Assembly: GCF_014489615.1 (NCBI RefSeq)
Contig: NZ_CP060825.1
Span: 558,001-622,000 of the forward strand
Direction: 5' to 3'
Origin: Streptomyces genisteinicus
GTDB lineage: Bacteria > Actinomycetota > Actinomycetes > Streptomycetales > Streptomycetaceae
DNA length: 64,000 nucleotides
Below, piece by piece: positions 26,209 through 35,262 of this stretch (the first letter of the stretch is position 1; each line of letters starts with the position of its first letter). The notes beneath the pieces were generated by a model. That model made no database searches, had not been told where the DNA came from, and worked only from the letters and a program-made list of their open reading frames with translations. The translations under genes and the position numbers were made by a program.

Positions 26209-27162
26209 ATGTCGCTGTTCTGGCGGATCTTCCTGCTCAACGCCGCCGTGCTGGTCGCCGCCGTGCTCCTGCTGCTCGGACCGGTGACGGTGTCCACGCC
26301 CGTGCTGCTGGTCGAGGCCCTGGTCATCGGGGTCGGCCTGGTGGTGATGCTGGTCGCCAACGCGGTCCTGCTGCGGATCGGTCTCGCCCCGCTGGCCCGG
26401 CTGACCCGCGCCATGACCTCGGCCGACCTGCTGCGCCCGGGCAGCCGGGCAGCGGTGGCCGGGCCGGGCGAGATGGCCGAGCTGATCACCACGTACAACA
26501 CGATGCTGGAACGGCTGGAGGCCGAGCGCGCCAGGAGCAGCGCCCTGGCGCTGTCCGCGCAGGAGGCGGAGCGGCAGCGGATCGCGCAGGAGCTGCACGA
26601 CGAGGTGGGCCAGACGCTCACCGCGGTGCTGCTGCACCTGAAGCGGACGGCCGACCAGGTGCCCGAGCCGCTGCGGGAGGAGCTGCACCAGGTGCAGGAG
26701 ACGACCCGCGGCGGGCTGGACGAGATCCGGCGGATCGCCCGCCGGCTGCGCCCGGGTGTGCTGGAGGAGCTCGGGCTGCACAGCGCGCTGCGCGCCCTGG
26801 CGGCCGAGTTCACCGCCCCGGGGCTGACGGTGCGCCACCACATCGCTCCCGGGCTCCCCGAGCTGGACGACAAGCGGGAGCTGGTGGTGTACCGGGTGGC
26901 GCAGGAGAGCCTGACGAACACGGCGCGGCACGCCGGCGCACGTGTGGTGGACCTGCGTCTGGAGCCCGGCCCCGGCGGCGCGGTGGACCTGGTGGTCGGC
27001 GACGACGGCAGGGGGATCGGCGGCGCGCCGGAGGGCTCCGGCATCCAGGGCATGCGCGAGCGCGCCCTGCTCATCGACGCCGGGCTGACGCTCGGACCGT
27101 CGGCGGACGGCGGAACGGAGGTGCGCCTGCGCGTGCCGGCAACGGAAGGAAAGACCGTATGA
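26209..27162 (+). CDS. sensor histidine kinase, HisKA_3 type
   Basis: This 317-residue kinase has two N-terminal transmembrane helices (about residues 5-25 and 32-55) with very little extracytoplasmic sequence. A HAMP-like linker and the dimerisation/phospho-acceptor helix ERQRIAQELHDEVGQTLTAVLLHLKR (His130) follow. A compact HATPase (ESLTNTARHA, GDDGRGIGG, GIQGMRERALLI) completes it. This is the NarL-partner class of kinase, likely sensing an intramembrane or envelope signal. The ATG at 26209 has GAGAGGCGGG upstream. Its stop overlaps the response regulator start (ATGA). It is divergent from khtTU. Confidence 0.9.
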   Translation: MSLFWRIFLLNAAVLVAAVLLLLGPVTVSTPVLLVEALVIGVGLVVMLVANAVLLRIGLAPLARLTRAMTSADLLRPGSRAAVAGPGEMAELITTYNTMLERLEAERARSSALALSAQEAERQRIAQELHDEVGQTLTAVLLHLKRTADQVPEPLREELHQVQETTRGGLDEIRRIARRLRPGVLEELGLHSALRALAAEFTAPGLTVRHHIAPGLPELDDKRELVVYRVAQESLTNTARHAGARVVDLRLEPGPGGAVDLVVGDDGRGIGGAPEGSGIQGMRERALLIDAGLTLGPSADGGTEVRLRVPATEGKTV

Positions 27163-27824
27163 CGACCCAGGCGCCCCGACCGGCGCGCATCCTGCTCGCC
27201 GACGACCACGCGCTGGTGCGGCGCGGGGTGCGGCTCATCCTCGACGGCGAGCCGGACCTCACCGTGGTCGCCGAGGCCGGCGACGGGGCCGAGGCGGTCG
27301 CCCTCGCGAAGCGCGAGGACGTCGACCTGGCCGTGCTCGACATCGCCATGCCCCGGCTGACGGGCCTCCAGGCGGCCCGCGAGCTGTCACGGCTCCGCCC
27401 CGACCTGCGGATCCTCATCCTCACCATGTACGACAACGAGCAGTACTTCTTCGAGGCGCTGAAGGCCGGGGCGAGCGGCTACGTCCTCAAGTCGGTCGCC
27501 GACCGCGACCTCGTCGAGGCGTGCCGGGCGGCGATGCGCGACGAGTCGTTCATCTATCCGGGCGCCATCACCACGCTGATCCGCCGCTACCTGGACCGGG
27601 CGCGGGAGGGCGAGTCGCTGCCGGAGCGGGCGATCACCGAGCGCGAGGAGGAGATCCTCAAGCTGGTGGCGGAGGGGCACACCTCGAAGGAGATCGGCGA
27701 CATGCTGGTGATCAGCGCGAAGACCGTGGAGCGGCACCGGGCCAACCTGCTGCAGAAGCTGGGGCTCAGGGACCGGCTGGAGCTGACGCGCTATGCGATC
27801 CGGGTCGGCCTCATCGAACCGTGA
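27159..27824 (+). CDS. NarL/LuxR family response regulator
   Basis: This 221-residue protein has a receiver domain (ILLADDHALVRRGVRLIL, acceptor Asp in AVLDIAMPRLTG, LTMY switch and KS near the end). A LuxR-type helix-turn-helix follows (ITEREEEILKLVAEGHTSKEIGDMLVISAKTVERHRANLLQKLGL). It is the cognate partner of the kinase at 26209-27162, with which it overlaps by 4 bp. Targets are unknown; khtTU across the divergent region is one candidate by position. Confidence 0.92.
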   Translation: MTTQAPRPARILLADDHALVRRGVRLILDGEPDLTVVAEAGDGAEAVALAKREDVDLAVLDIAMPRLTGLQAARELSRLRPDLRILILTMYDNEQYFFEALKAGASGYVLKSVADRDLVEACRAAMRDESFIYPGAITTLIRRYLDRAREGESLPERAITEREEEILKLVAEGHTSKEIGDMLVISAKTVERHRANLLQKLGLRDRLELTRYAIRVGLIEP

Positions 27825-27890
27825 CCTCTCCCCCGCATTGGTCCGGACCTGTGTATTGCCGGGCCGGGTGACCGCCGTCAAGCTGCCGGT

Positions 27891-28871
27891 ATGGAACTGG
27901 AGTTGCGGCATCTGAAGACGATCCGGGCCATCGCCGACGCCGGCAGCCTCACCAAGGCCGCGACGGCGCTCGGGCTCGCGCAGCCGGCGCTCAGCGCCCA
28001 GCTGCGGCGGATCGAACGGTCCCTCGGCGGGGCGCTCTTCGAGCGCGGCCGCTGCGGGGTGCGGACCACGGCGCTCGGCGAACTCGTCCTCGACCGGGCC
28101 CGCGTGGTGCTGCCCGCGGTGCACGACCTCCAGCAGGAGGCGGTCCGGTTCGCCCGGGCGTGGGACGGCGGCCCCCGCGGCTTCCGGCTCGGCGGCACCC
28201 ACGGACCGCTGCTCGGCGGGCTCGTCGACCGGCTCGCCGAGGCGGAACCCGACGCGAGCGTGGCCACCCACACCTCGTGGTCCGAGCGGGAGATCGCCGC
28301 ACAGGCCGTCGACGGGCGGCTGGACTACGCGCTGATCGGCACCTGCGGCGAGAGCGCGCCGCCGGAGGCGGGCAGGCTGGCGTGGACCGAGGTGGCCCGC
28401 GACCCGGTGTTCGTGATGCTCCCGACCGGGCACCCGCTCGCCGCGCGCGAGGAGATCGCCCTCGCGGAACTCGCGGGCCAGGACTGGGCCGACGTCCCCG
28501 GCGACGGCTGCTTCGGCGACTGCTTCGCGGCGGCCTGCGTCCGCGCCGGATTCACCCCCGCCCGCGTCTACGAGACCGACACCGCGTCCTGTGTGCACCT
28601 GGTGCAGGTGGGCCGGGCGGTCGGCCTGTGCCGGGCGACGTTCCCCACCACACCCGGTGTGGTGACCCGCGCGCTGGCGGGCACCCCGCTCGTCTGGCGC
28701 CACCTGCTCGGCTGGCATCCGGCGTCGCCCGCCGCGGCCGGGGCCCCCGCGGTCATCGCCCATGTGCGGGCGGCCCACGGGGAGGCGGCCCGGCGCAGCA
28801 CGAGCTACTCCCGCTGGCTGGCGGCGGGCGGGGCCGCGGACCGCCATAACGCGATGCAGGGGGCCGGCTGA
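27891..28871 (+). CDS. LysR family transcriptional regulator
   Basis: This 326-residue protein has an N-terminal helix-turn-helix (LRHLKTIRAIADAGSLTKAATALGLAQPALSAQLRRIERSLGGALFERG). The substrate-binding-like effector domain contains GGTHGPLLGGLVDRLAE and MLPTGHPLAAREE. The last 60 residues read like a normal LysR tail. The ATG at 27891 begins MELELRHLK. It lies 66 bp after the response regulator and 70 bp before the secreted protease gene, so the protease is a possible target. Effector unknown. Confidence 0.88.
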   Translation: MELELRHLKTIRAIADAGSLTKAATALGLAQPALSAQLRRIERSLGGALFERGRCGVRTTALGELVLDRARVVLPAVHDLQQEAVRFARAWDGGPRGFRLGGTHGPLLGGLVDRLAEAEPDASVATHTSWSEREIAAQAVDGRLDYALIGTCGESAPPEAGRLAWTEVARDPVFVMLPTGHPLAAREEIALAELAGQDWADVPGDGCFGDCFAAACVRAGFTPARVYETDTASCVHLVQVGRAVGLCRATFPTTPGVVTRALAGTPLVWRHLLGWHPASPAAAGAPAVIAHVRAAHGEAARRSTSYSRWLAAGGAADRHNAMQGAG

Positions 28872-28941
28872 CATCTGCTCGGCGGGGCCCCGCCGTCCCT
28901 ACGGTTTCGGCACACCTCACCCGAGACCGAGGGGACTCCCC

Positions 28942-30309
28942 ATGTTCCACAGACATGCCGCGGCGCTGTGCGCGGGCGCGCTGACCGCCGGCGCTCTCGT
29001 CCTGGCCACGCTGCAGGGCACCGCGGCCGCCGTGCCGTCCGCCGCGGACCCGGCCGTCGGCACCGCGGCCCGCACCCTGGCGACCGGCGCGGCCCCGCCG
29101 CAGCTGCTGCACGCGATGCAGCGCGACCTCGGGCTGACCCGGTCGCAGGCCGAACGGCGCCTGGTCAACGAGGCCGAGGCGGGGGCCGCCGCCGCGCTCC
29201 TGCGCCAGCGGCTGGGCTCCTCCTTCGCCGGCGCGTGGGTGTCGGGCGCCGAGGCGGAGACGCTGACGGTGGCCGCCACGTCCGCGGCGGACGCGGCCGC
29301 CGTGCGGGCGGCGGGCGCCGAGGCCGCGCACGCCGAGCACTCCCTCGCCGAGCTGGACCGCGCCAAGGCCGCCCTGGACCGGGCGGCGGCGCGCGGCGGT
29401 TCGGCCGGCGTGCCCGTCTGGTACGTCGACGTGCGGAGCAACACCGTGGTCGTGGCGGCCTCCGACACCGCCGCCGCCGCGTCCCTGATCGCCGGGAGCG
29501 GCGCGGACCGGTCCCTGATCCGGGTCACCCGCACCACGGAGGCGCCCCGCCCGCTGTACGACATCCGGGGCGGCGACGCGTACTACATGGGCGGCGGCGG
29601 CCGGTGCTCGGTGGGCTTCGCTGTCACCCGCGGCACCCAGCACGGTTTCGCCACGGCCGGCCACTGCGGCCGCGCGGGAACGGCGACCAGCGGCTTCAAC
29701 CAGGTCGCCCAGGGCACGTTCCAGGCGTCCACCTTCCCGGGCCGGGACACCGCCTGGGTGCTGGCGAACGCCAACTGGACGTCGACGCCGTACGTCAAGG
29801 GCGCCGGCGGGCAGAACGTGCAGGTCACCGGGTCCGTGCAGCAGCCGGTCGGGGCGTCGGTGTGCCGCTCCGGCTCGACCACCGGCTGGCACTGCGGCAC
29901 CATCCAGCAGCACAACACCAGCGTCACCTACCCGGAGGGCACCATCACCGGGGTGACCCGCACCTCCGTGTGCGCCGAGCCCGGCGACTCCGGCGGCTCC
30001 TACATATCGGGCAGCCAGGCGCAGGGCGTCACCTCGGGCGGTTCCGGCGACTGCCGCACCGGCGGGACGACGTACCACCAGCCGCTCAACCCGCTGCTCC
30101 AGGCGTACGGCCTGACGCTGCGGACGACCACGGGCGGCGAGGAGCCGCCGCCCGGCGGCGAGCCCGGCGGCACCTGGGCCGCGGGGAAGGTCTACACCGC
30201 GGGTGACCGGGTCACCCACGGCGGCGCCGAGTACGTCTGCCTCCAGGGCCACCAGGCCCAGGCCGGCTGGGAGCCGTCGAACGTCCCCGCGCTGTGGCGG
30301 CGCGTGTGA
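28942..30309 (+). CDS. secreted streptogrisin-type S1 protease with chitin-binding-like C-terminus
   Basis: This is a 455-residue preproenzyme. Residues 1-30 are a signal peptide ending GTAAA, and a prodomain of alpha-lytic type follows to about residue 200. The mature chymotrypsin-like protease has His241 (ATAGHCG), Asp269 (GRDTAWV) and Ser350 (GDSGGSY), with paired cysteines. A Gly/Pro linker leads to a carbohydrate-binding module of the CBM5/12 type (WAAGKVYTAGDRVTHGGAEYVCLQGHQAQAGWEPSNVPALWRR). The layout is that of streptogrisin C (SprC-like). The ATG at 28942 follows GAGGGGA. It should degrade extracellular protein while attached to chitin or a similar polymer. Confidence 0.93.
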   Translation: MFHRHAAALCAGALTAGALVLATLQGTAAAVPSAADPAVGTAARTLATGAAPPQLLHAMQRDLGLTRSQAERRLVNEAEAGAAAALLRQRLGSSFAGAWVSGAEAETLTVAATSAADAAAVRAAGAEAAHAEHSLAELDRAKAALDRAAARGGSAGVPVWYVDVRSNTVVVAASDTAAAASLIAGSGADRSLIRVTRTTEAPRPLYDIRGGDAYYMGGGGRCSVGFAVTRGTQHGFATAGHCGRAGTATSGFNQVAQGTFQASTFPGRDTAWVLANANWTSTPYVKGAGGQNVQVTGSVQQPVGASVCRSGSTTGWHCGTIQQHNTSVTYPEGTITGVTRTSVCAEPGDSGGSYISGSQAQGVTSGGSGDCRTGGTTYHQPLNPLLQAYGLTLRTTTGGEEPPPGGEPGGTWAAGKVYTAGDRVTHGGAEYVCLQGHQAQAGWEPSNVPALWRRV

Positions 30310-30323
30310 CGGCGTGACCGGGG

Positions 30324-30353
30324 GCGCGTGCGGCGGGGGGCCGCGGCACGCGC
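30324..30353 (+). terminator. stem-loop after the protease gene
   Basis: GCGCGTGC (30324-30331) pairs with GCACGCGC (30346-30353), with additional GC pairing in the loop. It starts 14 bases after the protease stop. Confidence 0.6.
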
Positions 30354-30355
30354 GG

Positions 30356-31609
30356 TCAGGGGCCGGCCCCCGGGATCGTGGGCCCGGGGGCCGGCCGCCC
30401 GTCCGTCCGCCCGCCGGTCAGGAAGTGGAACCGGGGGCGCGGGTGCATCAGGAAGTCGTGGTGCGAGATGTTCCAGGCGTACGCGCCGGCCATCCCGAAG
30501 AGCACGCGGTCCCCGGCCCGCAGCCCGGGAGCCGGCGCCCGGCGCGCCAGGACGTCCTTGGGCGTGCACAGCTGGCCGGTGAGCGTGACCCGCCCGGTCC
30601 GCGCCGCCGGACGGGGCCAGGGCTCGGTCCAGGTGTCGACGGGCAGCACCGTGCACGGCTGGTCGTGTCCCTTGGTGGCGGGGGTGCGCAGATGGTGGGT
30701 GCCGCCGCGGACCACGGCGAAGTCCTCGCCGCCGCTGCGCTTCACGTCCAGCACCTCGGTGGCGTACCAGCCGCAGTACGCGGTCAGGGCCCGGCCCGGT
30801 TCGACGCGCAGCCGCAGCCCGGGGCGGCCGGCGAGGAGCCTGGCGAGTCCGTGGCCGTAGCCGGTCCAGTCGAAGCGGCCGGCGGGACGGGCGTAGTCCA
30901 CGGTCATGCCGCCGCCGGCGTTCACCTCGTGCAGCGGGACCCGGTGACGGGCGGTCAGCGTCTCGGCCCAGGTCACGACGGACTCCGCGACGGACAGCAG
31001 CGCGGGGGCGTCCAGCCCGCTGGCCAGGTGGGCGTGGACGCCCTTCAGCGCGAGACCGGGTGCCCGGGTCACCAGGCGGACCGCCTCGTCGGCGTCGGCG
31101 GGGTCGATGCCGAACGGGCTCGGCGCGCCACCCATGGCGAGGGCGCTGCCGCGCGACGCCTCCGCGTCCAGGGGCAGGTTGAACCGCAGCAGCACGCCGA
31201 CGGGCCGGCCGGGGCCGGCCCCCTCGGTCAGTGCGGCGAGGACGCGCAGTTCGTGGAGGCTCTCGGCGTGGACGCGGTGGACCGGGGCGCGGAGGGCGGC
31301 GCGCAGCTCGTCAGGCGTCTTGCCGGGGCCGCCGAAGGCCAGGGGGCGGCCGGGCACGGCACCGGCGACGTGCGCGAGTTCTCCGCCGGACGCGACCTCG
31401 AAGCCGTCGCAGTACGGGGACAGGGCGGTCAGCAGCCGGGGCTCCGGGTTGGCCTTGGCCGCGTAGTACAGCTCGACGCCGTCCGGCAGGGCGGCGCGGA
31501 CGCCCGCCGCGTGCGCGCGCAGGGCGTCCAGGTCGTAGAGGTAGGCGGGCAGGCCGGCCGGGCCGAGCGCGAGGGCGAGGTCCCGGACGGCGGGCGTGGG
31601 GGCTGTCAT
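30356..31609 (-). CDS. PLP-dependent decarboxylase of siderophore operon (PvsE/SbnH-like)
   Basis: This 417-residue alanine-racemase-fold (type III) decarboxylase has PLP lysine in VELYYAAKANPEP, EVASGGEL, the phosphate-binding EVNAGGGMTVDY and the substrate-side QLCTPKDVL motif. A homologue in vibrioferrin synthesis (PvsE) supplies ethanolamine from serine, and SbnH decarboxylates a citryl-diaminopropionate intermediate. The substrate here is inferred to be an amino acid or amino-acid adduct used in the siderophore. It overlaps the upstream NIS synthetase gene by ATGA and is last in the operon. A 14-bp perfect hairpin overlaps its final codons. Confidence 0.82.
   Translation of the reverse strand: MTAPTPAVRDLALALGPAGLPAYLYDLDALRAHAAGVRAALPDGVELYYAAKANPEPRLLTALSPYCDGFEVASGGELAHVAGAVPGRPLAFGGPGKTPDELRAALRAPVHRVHAESLHELRVLAALTEGAGPGRPVGVLLRFNLPLDAEASRGSALAMGGAPSPFGIDPADADEAVRLVTRAPGLALKGVHAHLASGLDAPALLSVAESVVTWAETLTARHRVPLHEVNAGGGMTVDYARPAGRFDWTGYGHGLARLLAGRPGLRLRVEPGRALTAYCGWYATEVLDVKRSGGEDFAVVRGGTHHLRTPATKGHDQPCTVLPVDTWTEPWPRPAARTGRVTLTGQLCTPKDVLARRAPAPGLRAGDRVLFGMAGAYAWNISHHDFLMHPRPRFHFLTGGRTDGRPAPGPTIPGAGP
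30361..30396 (-). terminator. stem-loop overlapping the 3' end of the siderophore operon
   Basis: GGCCGGCCCCCGGG (30361-30374) is perfectly complementary to 30383-30396 with an 8-base loop. It encodes the Gly/Pro/Ala C-terminus of the decarboxylase and should fold in the RNA just before the stop codon, helping to end the operon transcript. Confidence 0.5.
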
Positions 31610-33480
31610 CGGGTCTCCGCGGGTGGGGTGGACGCCCCGGCCGGCGCGGACCGGGGGGCGGGGGCGTGTCCCAGGGGCGAGTCGATCAAGACGTATCCGG
31701 CGTCACGGTCCGCGTCGCGCCGCCAGCGGGTCAGCAGGTTGGCCTTGGCGGGCAGCGGGGCCCCGGCGATCAGCTCCGCGAGCTCGGGCCCGACCGGGCC
31801 GTGCTCGTCCGCGTACCGGACCAGCACCCAGCGGACCTCCTGCCACAGCATGTGTTCGAGGTGCGGGTGGCGGTCGGCGAGCGCGGCGAGGAGTTCGGCC
31901 GCGTGGTTGACCAGCAGGCAGTAGACGACCCGGTGCCAGCCGCGGGCCCGGTCGTAGGTGAGCGGCCCCGCGACGTCCGGCGGCAGCGCGGCGAGCGCCC
32001 GCGCGTGCGGGCCCGGCAGCAGCTTGGCGCCTTCGAGGTCCCGCAGCAGGATCTGGACCGGCAGCCCGTCGCCGTCGACGCAGACCACCACGTTCTGCAG
32101 ATGGGGTTCGAGGACCAGCCCGTGGTCGAGGAAGGCCGCGAGCACGGGCGGCACCAGCAGCTCCAGGTACCGGCGCCACCAGTCGAGGGCGGCCGCGGGA
32201 CCCCGGCCGGCGAGCAGCCGGGAGACGTGGCCCGGCCCGTTGGGGTACTCGTCGGCGACGGATGCCGCGAGGAGTGCCGTGGTGCCCGCGTGCTGACGGC
32301 GCTCCAGGCCGTCGCGGACGATGACGCCGAGCCCTTCGAACAGGTCGCGGTGGGGGGCGGTGTCCGGGCCCGGCAGCGCGAGGCTGCGGTAGGCCGGTTC
32401 GCGCAGGACGGCGGCCCCGGGGAAGCGCGCGGCGAGGTCGTCGAGCGCGTCCCGCAGCAGCCGGGTGAGCGCGACCGCGCCGCGCAGCTCGTAGTGGGCG
32501 TTCTTGCGGACGCAGTTGGTGATGCGCACGTCGAGGCTGAACTTGAGGAACGTCCCGCCGCCGTACAGCGTCCGCACGGAGGCCGTCGGCACGAACGGCG
32601 CGCGGCCCGTCCCCAGGTCGAGCACGTCGCCCCGCGCGAGCGCCGCGCGCAGGGCGGGCCTGTCGCGCAGCAGCTCGTACTGCCACGGGTGGGCGGGCAG
32701 CAGCCGGTAGCCGGGCGGGGCCTCGCCGAGCCGGTCGAGCACGGCGAGGGCCCCGGGCTCCGCGGACTCCTCGGCGGTCAGCTCCTCCCGCACCGCGAGC
32801 AGTCTCAGCCCGAAGGCGGCACCCGCCTCGGGGGCGTAGGCCGCCCAGCGGTCCGGGTCGCCGCCGTGGGCCTTCGGCGTGGGGTGGAAGCGGTGGCCGA
32901 GGAGCAGCGACTGCTCCGAGGCGAGGTAGACGGAGAGCGGCCCGCTGCCGTGGGTGCGCCCGGGTGCGGCGAGCGCGGTGCGCACCGCGCGGTGGCCGGC
33001 CGCCAGCTGCGCGAGGAACTCGTCGTTGACGACACCGCTGCGCAGGGTGAGTTCGGCGTGGACGTGCTCGGCGAGCCGCTGCCAGGACACGGGCGTCCAG
33101 CCGCCCTCGCCCTGTTCGGACACCGGGCCGGTGAAGCGGTGGGCGCCGGTCGCGGAGGCACGGCGCAGGGCGACGCGCAGGGTGACGCCGCGGTGCGGGA
33201 GGCGCAGCGTCAGCCTGCCGCCGGCGACGGCGGCCTGCCCCTCGGGGCCGCTGACCTCGCGCACCAGGCAGTTGAGCAGGGTGTGGGCGACGGCGTCGTC
33301 GGCGGACGGGAGCGCGGGCGGCGGTGTGGCGGTGTCCGGGCCGGAGCCGGAGCCGGTATCGGTGGCGGTGTCGGCGCCTGAGCCGGAGCCGGTGCCGCCG
33401 GCGCTGTCGGCGAGGACGGTGCGCGCGGGTTCGGCCGTCCGCGCGGGTCGGGACAGTGGGCGGGGGGTGGTGCTGGGCAT
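31606..33480 (-). CDS. NRPS-independent siderophore synthetase, IucA/IucC family (PvsD-like)
   Basis: This 624-residue NIS synthetase has LLPAHPWQYELLRD, the ATP-binding segment FLKFSLDVRITNCVRKNAHYELRG, LVLEPHLQNVVVCVDGDG with the HxQN motif and VLIDS near the C-terminus. These enzymes adenylate a carboxylate such as citrate and condense it with an amine or alcohol. The N-terminal about 50 residues are a Gly/Ser/Thr/Asp-rich repeat linker (GSGSGADTATDTGSGSG) encoded by short DNA repeats, which is unusual for the family. The ATG at 33480 lies 6 bp after the upstream synthetase stop, and its own stop overlaps the decarboxylase start. Confidence 0.88.
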   Translation of the reverse strand: MPSTTPRPLSRPARTAEPARTVLADSAGGTGSGSGADTATDTGSGSGPDTATPPPALPSADDAVAHTLLNCLVREVSGPEGQAAVAGGRLTLRLPHRGVTLRVALRRASATGAHRFTGPVSEQGEGGWTPVSWQRLAEHVHAELTLRSGVVNDEFLAQLAAGHRAVRTALAAPGRTHGSGPLSVYLASEQSLLLGHRFHPTPKAHGGDPDRWAAYAPEAGAAFGLRLLAVREELTAEESAEPGALAVLDRLGEAPPGYRLLPAHPWQYELLRDRPALRAALARGDVLDLGTGRAPFVPTASVRTLYGGGTFLKFSLDVRITNCVRKNAHYELRGAVALTRLLRDALDDLAARFPGAAVLREPAYRSLALPGPDTAPHRDLFEGLGVIVRDGLERRQHAGTTALLAASVADEYPNGPGHVSRLLAGRGPAAALDWWRRYLELLVPPVLAAFLDHGLVLEPHLQNVVVCVDGDGLPVQILLRDLEGAKLLPGPHARALAALPPDVAGPLTYDRARGWHRVVYCLLVNHAAELLAALADRHPHLEHMLWQEVRWVLVRYADEHGPVGPELAELIAGAPLPAKANLLTRWRRDADRDAGYVLIDSPLGHAPAPRSAPAGASTPPAETR

Positions 33481-33486
33481 CGTCGG

Positions 33487-35262
33487 TCAGGCCTCCCGCG
33501 GCAGGTAGTTGGGGCCGGTGGTGTAGTGCTTGTTGATGTCGCTCGCGCCGGAGCGGGCCTTGGTGAGCAGGGTCCCGGCGGTGACCATGGCCTTCACCGG
33601 GAGCCGGGGCGCCTCCAGCACGCGGGTGCGCAGCACGTCCCCGCCGTCCGCCGGGCCGAGCCGCGCGACGGCCTGGCGGAGGCGGTCGCGCACCAGGCGC
33701 AGCAGCTCCCCCAGTCGGGCCCGGTCGCCCGCGGCGAGGCCGAAGGCGAAGGCGCCGGCGCACAGGTGCACGGTGACGGTGGTGAACAGGTCGGCCACCG
33801 GACCGTCGTCCGTGCACAGGACCCGGGGGTCGTCGAAGGCGGGGCCGGGTGCGCCGGGGCCCAGGCGGGCGCGCAGCCGGACGGTGTTGACCCGCGGGCC
33901 GTCGTTGTCCTTGAGGAGCAGCCGTACGGGGTGCGCGGCGGCCGGGTCGAGCACGAGGGAGACGTTCTGCTGGTGGGACTCCAGGGCGATCCCGTACCCG
34001 AAGAGGGTGGTCTGCCAGTCGAACAGCAGCGTGAGCAGGGCGTCGAGGAGGGCGAGCGGGTCCCCGCCGGAGTGCCGGCGGGCGAGGCGGTCGAGCACCG
34101 TGCCGCCGCCGGGCGCCGGGGCGAGGAGCGCGGCGAGCGGGACCACCGTGGCGCCGGCGGCCGCCGCGGGCAGTGTGCGGGTCATCGCGGCGAGGAGTTC
34201 GTGCCCGGCGTGGGCGTGGACCGTCTCGTCGGCGAGGAGCACCGTCTCCCGGAAGCGGGGCTCCCGCGCGACGACGGCCTCCAGCAGCCGCTGGCCCGCG
34301 GCGCCGTCGCGCAGGGTGCCGGGTCTGACGGTGCGCCGGTTCAGCAGGCCCAGGGTGGCGGTGGCGAGCGGGAGTTTGATGTGCACACGGGGGTCGGCGG
34401 CGAGGGCGACCGTCCGCATCGACAGGGTGGGCACCACCAGCGGCCCGCGGTCCCGGGGCGCCGGAACGGCGCGGTCGTGCAGGCCGCGGGCGCGCAGGGC
34501 GTCCGCCAGCGGGCCGTCGGCGGTGAGGGGGTGCACGGGCAGCAGGACGTGTCCGGCGTCGAGCCGCTCCGGCAGGCCGGCCGCGGACGGCGCCACGGGC
34601 GGCGCGCCCGCAGGGGCGCGGCCCGTCGAGGTGACGGCCCCGGCCGGGAGCGCGAGCAGCCGCAGCCGGAAGGAGGGGTGGAACTCGGGCGCGTAGGCGC
34701 GCAGGTCGGCCTCCCCGAGACCTGCGCGGCCCCGGGACGCCGGGTACACGGGGTGGTCGGTGCGCGCAGCGAGGGTGTCGAAGGCGAGCGACGCGGCGGG
34801 GCCGGTCCAGCCGGCCGGGTCGGTGCCGTACCGGTCGCCGAGCGCGGCGGACGTCGCGGCGTCGGTGGCGTCGTGGAGGCGGGCCGCGTCGAGGGCGTGG
34901 CGGCATTCGCGGGCGAAGGCGGCGAATCCGGGGCGGTCGGCCGGGTCCGCGTGCGCGGCGAGGGCGGCGAGGACGTCGTCGCAGGAGGTCAGGTCGGTGC
35001 CGGAGGTCTCCCTGCGGAGCAGCGGGAGCCGGGCCGTCCACTCGGCCTGGAAGCCGTCCTCGCGGACCGGCAGCAGCAGGGTCTCCGCGTCCCCGCGGCC
35101 CGCCAGGCGCAGCCAGCGTCCGTCGGGCGCGTGGTGCGGCACGGAGCGGCTGCGCAGCCCGGCGACGTCCTCGCGCAGCAGTGTGCCGAGGACCCGCAGC
35201 AGCAGTGCGGCGGCCGGGCCGTCGTCGCCGCGGGGCCCGCCCGGCGCGCGCCGCGGGGTCAC
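33487..35262 (-). CDS. NRPS-independent siderophore synthetase, IucA/IucC family (PvsB-like)
   Basis: This is a 591-residue NIS synthetase with HVLLPVHPLTADGPL, TLSMRTVALAADPRVHIKLPLATATLGLLNRRTV in place of the more usual K-x-S-x-x-x-x-x-T-N pattern, ALESHQQNVSLVLD and VKAMVTAGTLLTKARSG. The variant nucleotide-site segment may reflect a different carboxylate substrate, such as 2-oxoglutarate or an alanine adduct rather than citrate; this is inference. It starts with GTG at 35262, overlapping the TGA of the ATP-grasp gene by 4 bp. It stands second in the operon, the position of pvsB. Confidence 0.87.
   Translation of the reverse strand: MTPRRAPGGPRGDDGPAAALLLRVLGTLLREDVAGLRSRSVPHHAPDGRWLRLAGRGDAETLLLPVREDGFQAEWTARLPLLRRETSGTDLTSCDDVLAALAAHADPADRPGFAAFARECRHALDAARLHDATDAATSAALGDRYGTDPAGWTGPAASLAFDTLAARTDHPVYPASRGRAGLGEADLRAYAPEFHPSFRLRLLALPAGAVTSTGRAPAGAPPVAPSAAGLPERLDAGHVLLPVHPLTADGPLADALRARGLHDRAVPAPRDRGPLVVPTLSMRTVALAADPRVHIKLPLATATLGLLNRRTVRPGTLRDGAAGQRLLEAVVAREPRFRETVLLADETVHAHAGHELLAAMTRTLPAAAAGATVVPLAALLAPAPGGGTVLDRLARRHSGGDPLALLDALLTLLFDWQTTLFGYGIALESHQQNVSLVLDPAAAHPVRLLLKDNDGPRVNTVRLRARLGPGAPGPAFDDPRVLCTDDGPVADLFTTVTVHLCAGAFAFGLAAGDRARLGELLRLVRDRLRQAVARLGPADGGDVLRTRVLEAPRLPVKAMVTAGTLLTKARSGASDINKHYTTGPNYLPREA

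Noticed and set aside
31703..35041. 1112-residue minus-strand frame across both NIS synthetase genes
   Set aside because: It reads an Arg/Pro/Ala low-complexity product out of frame with the two real IucA/IucC proteins.
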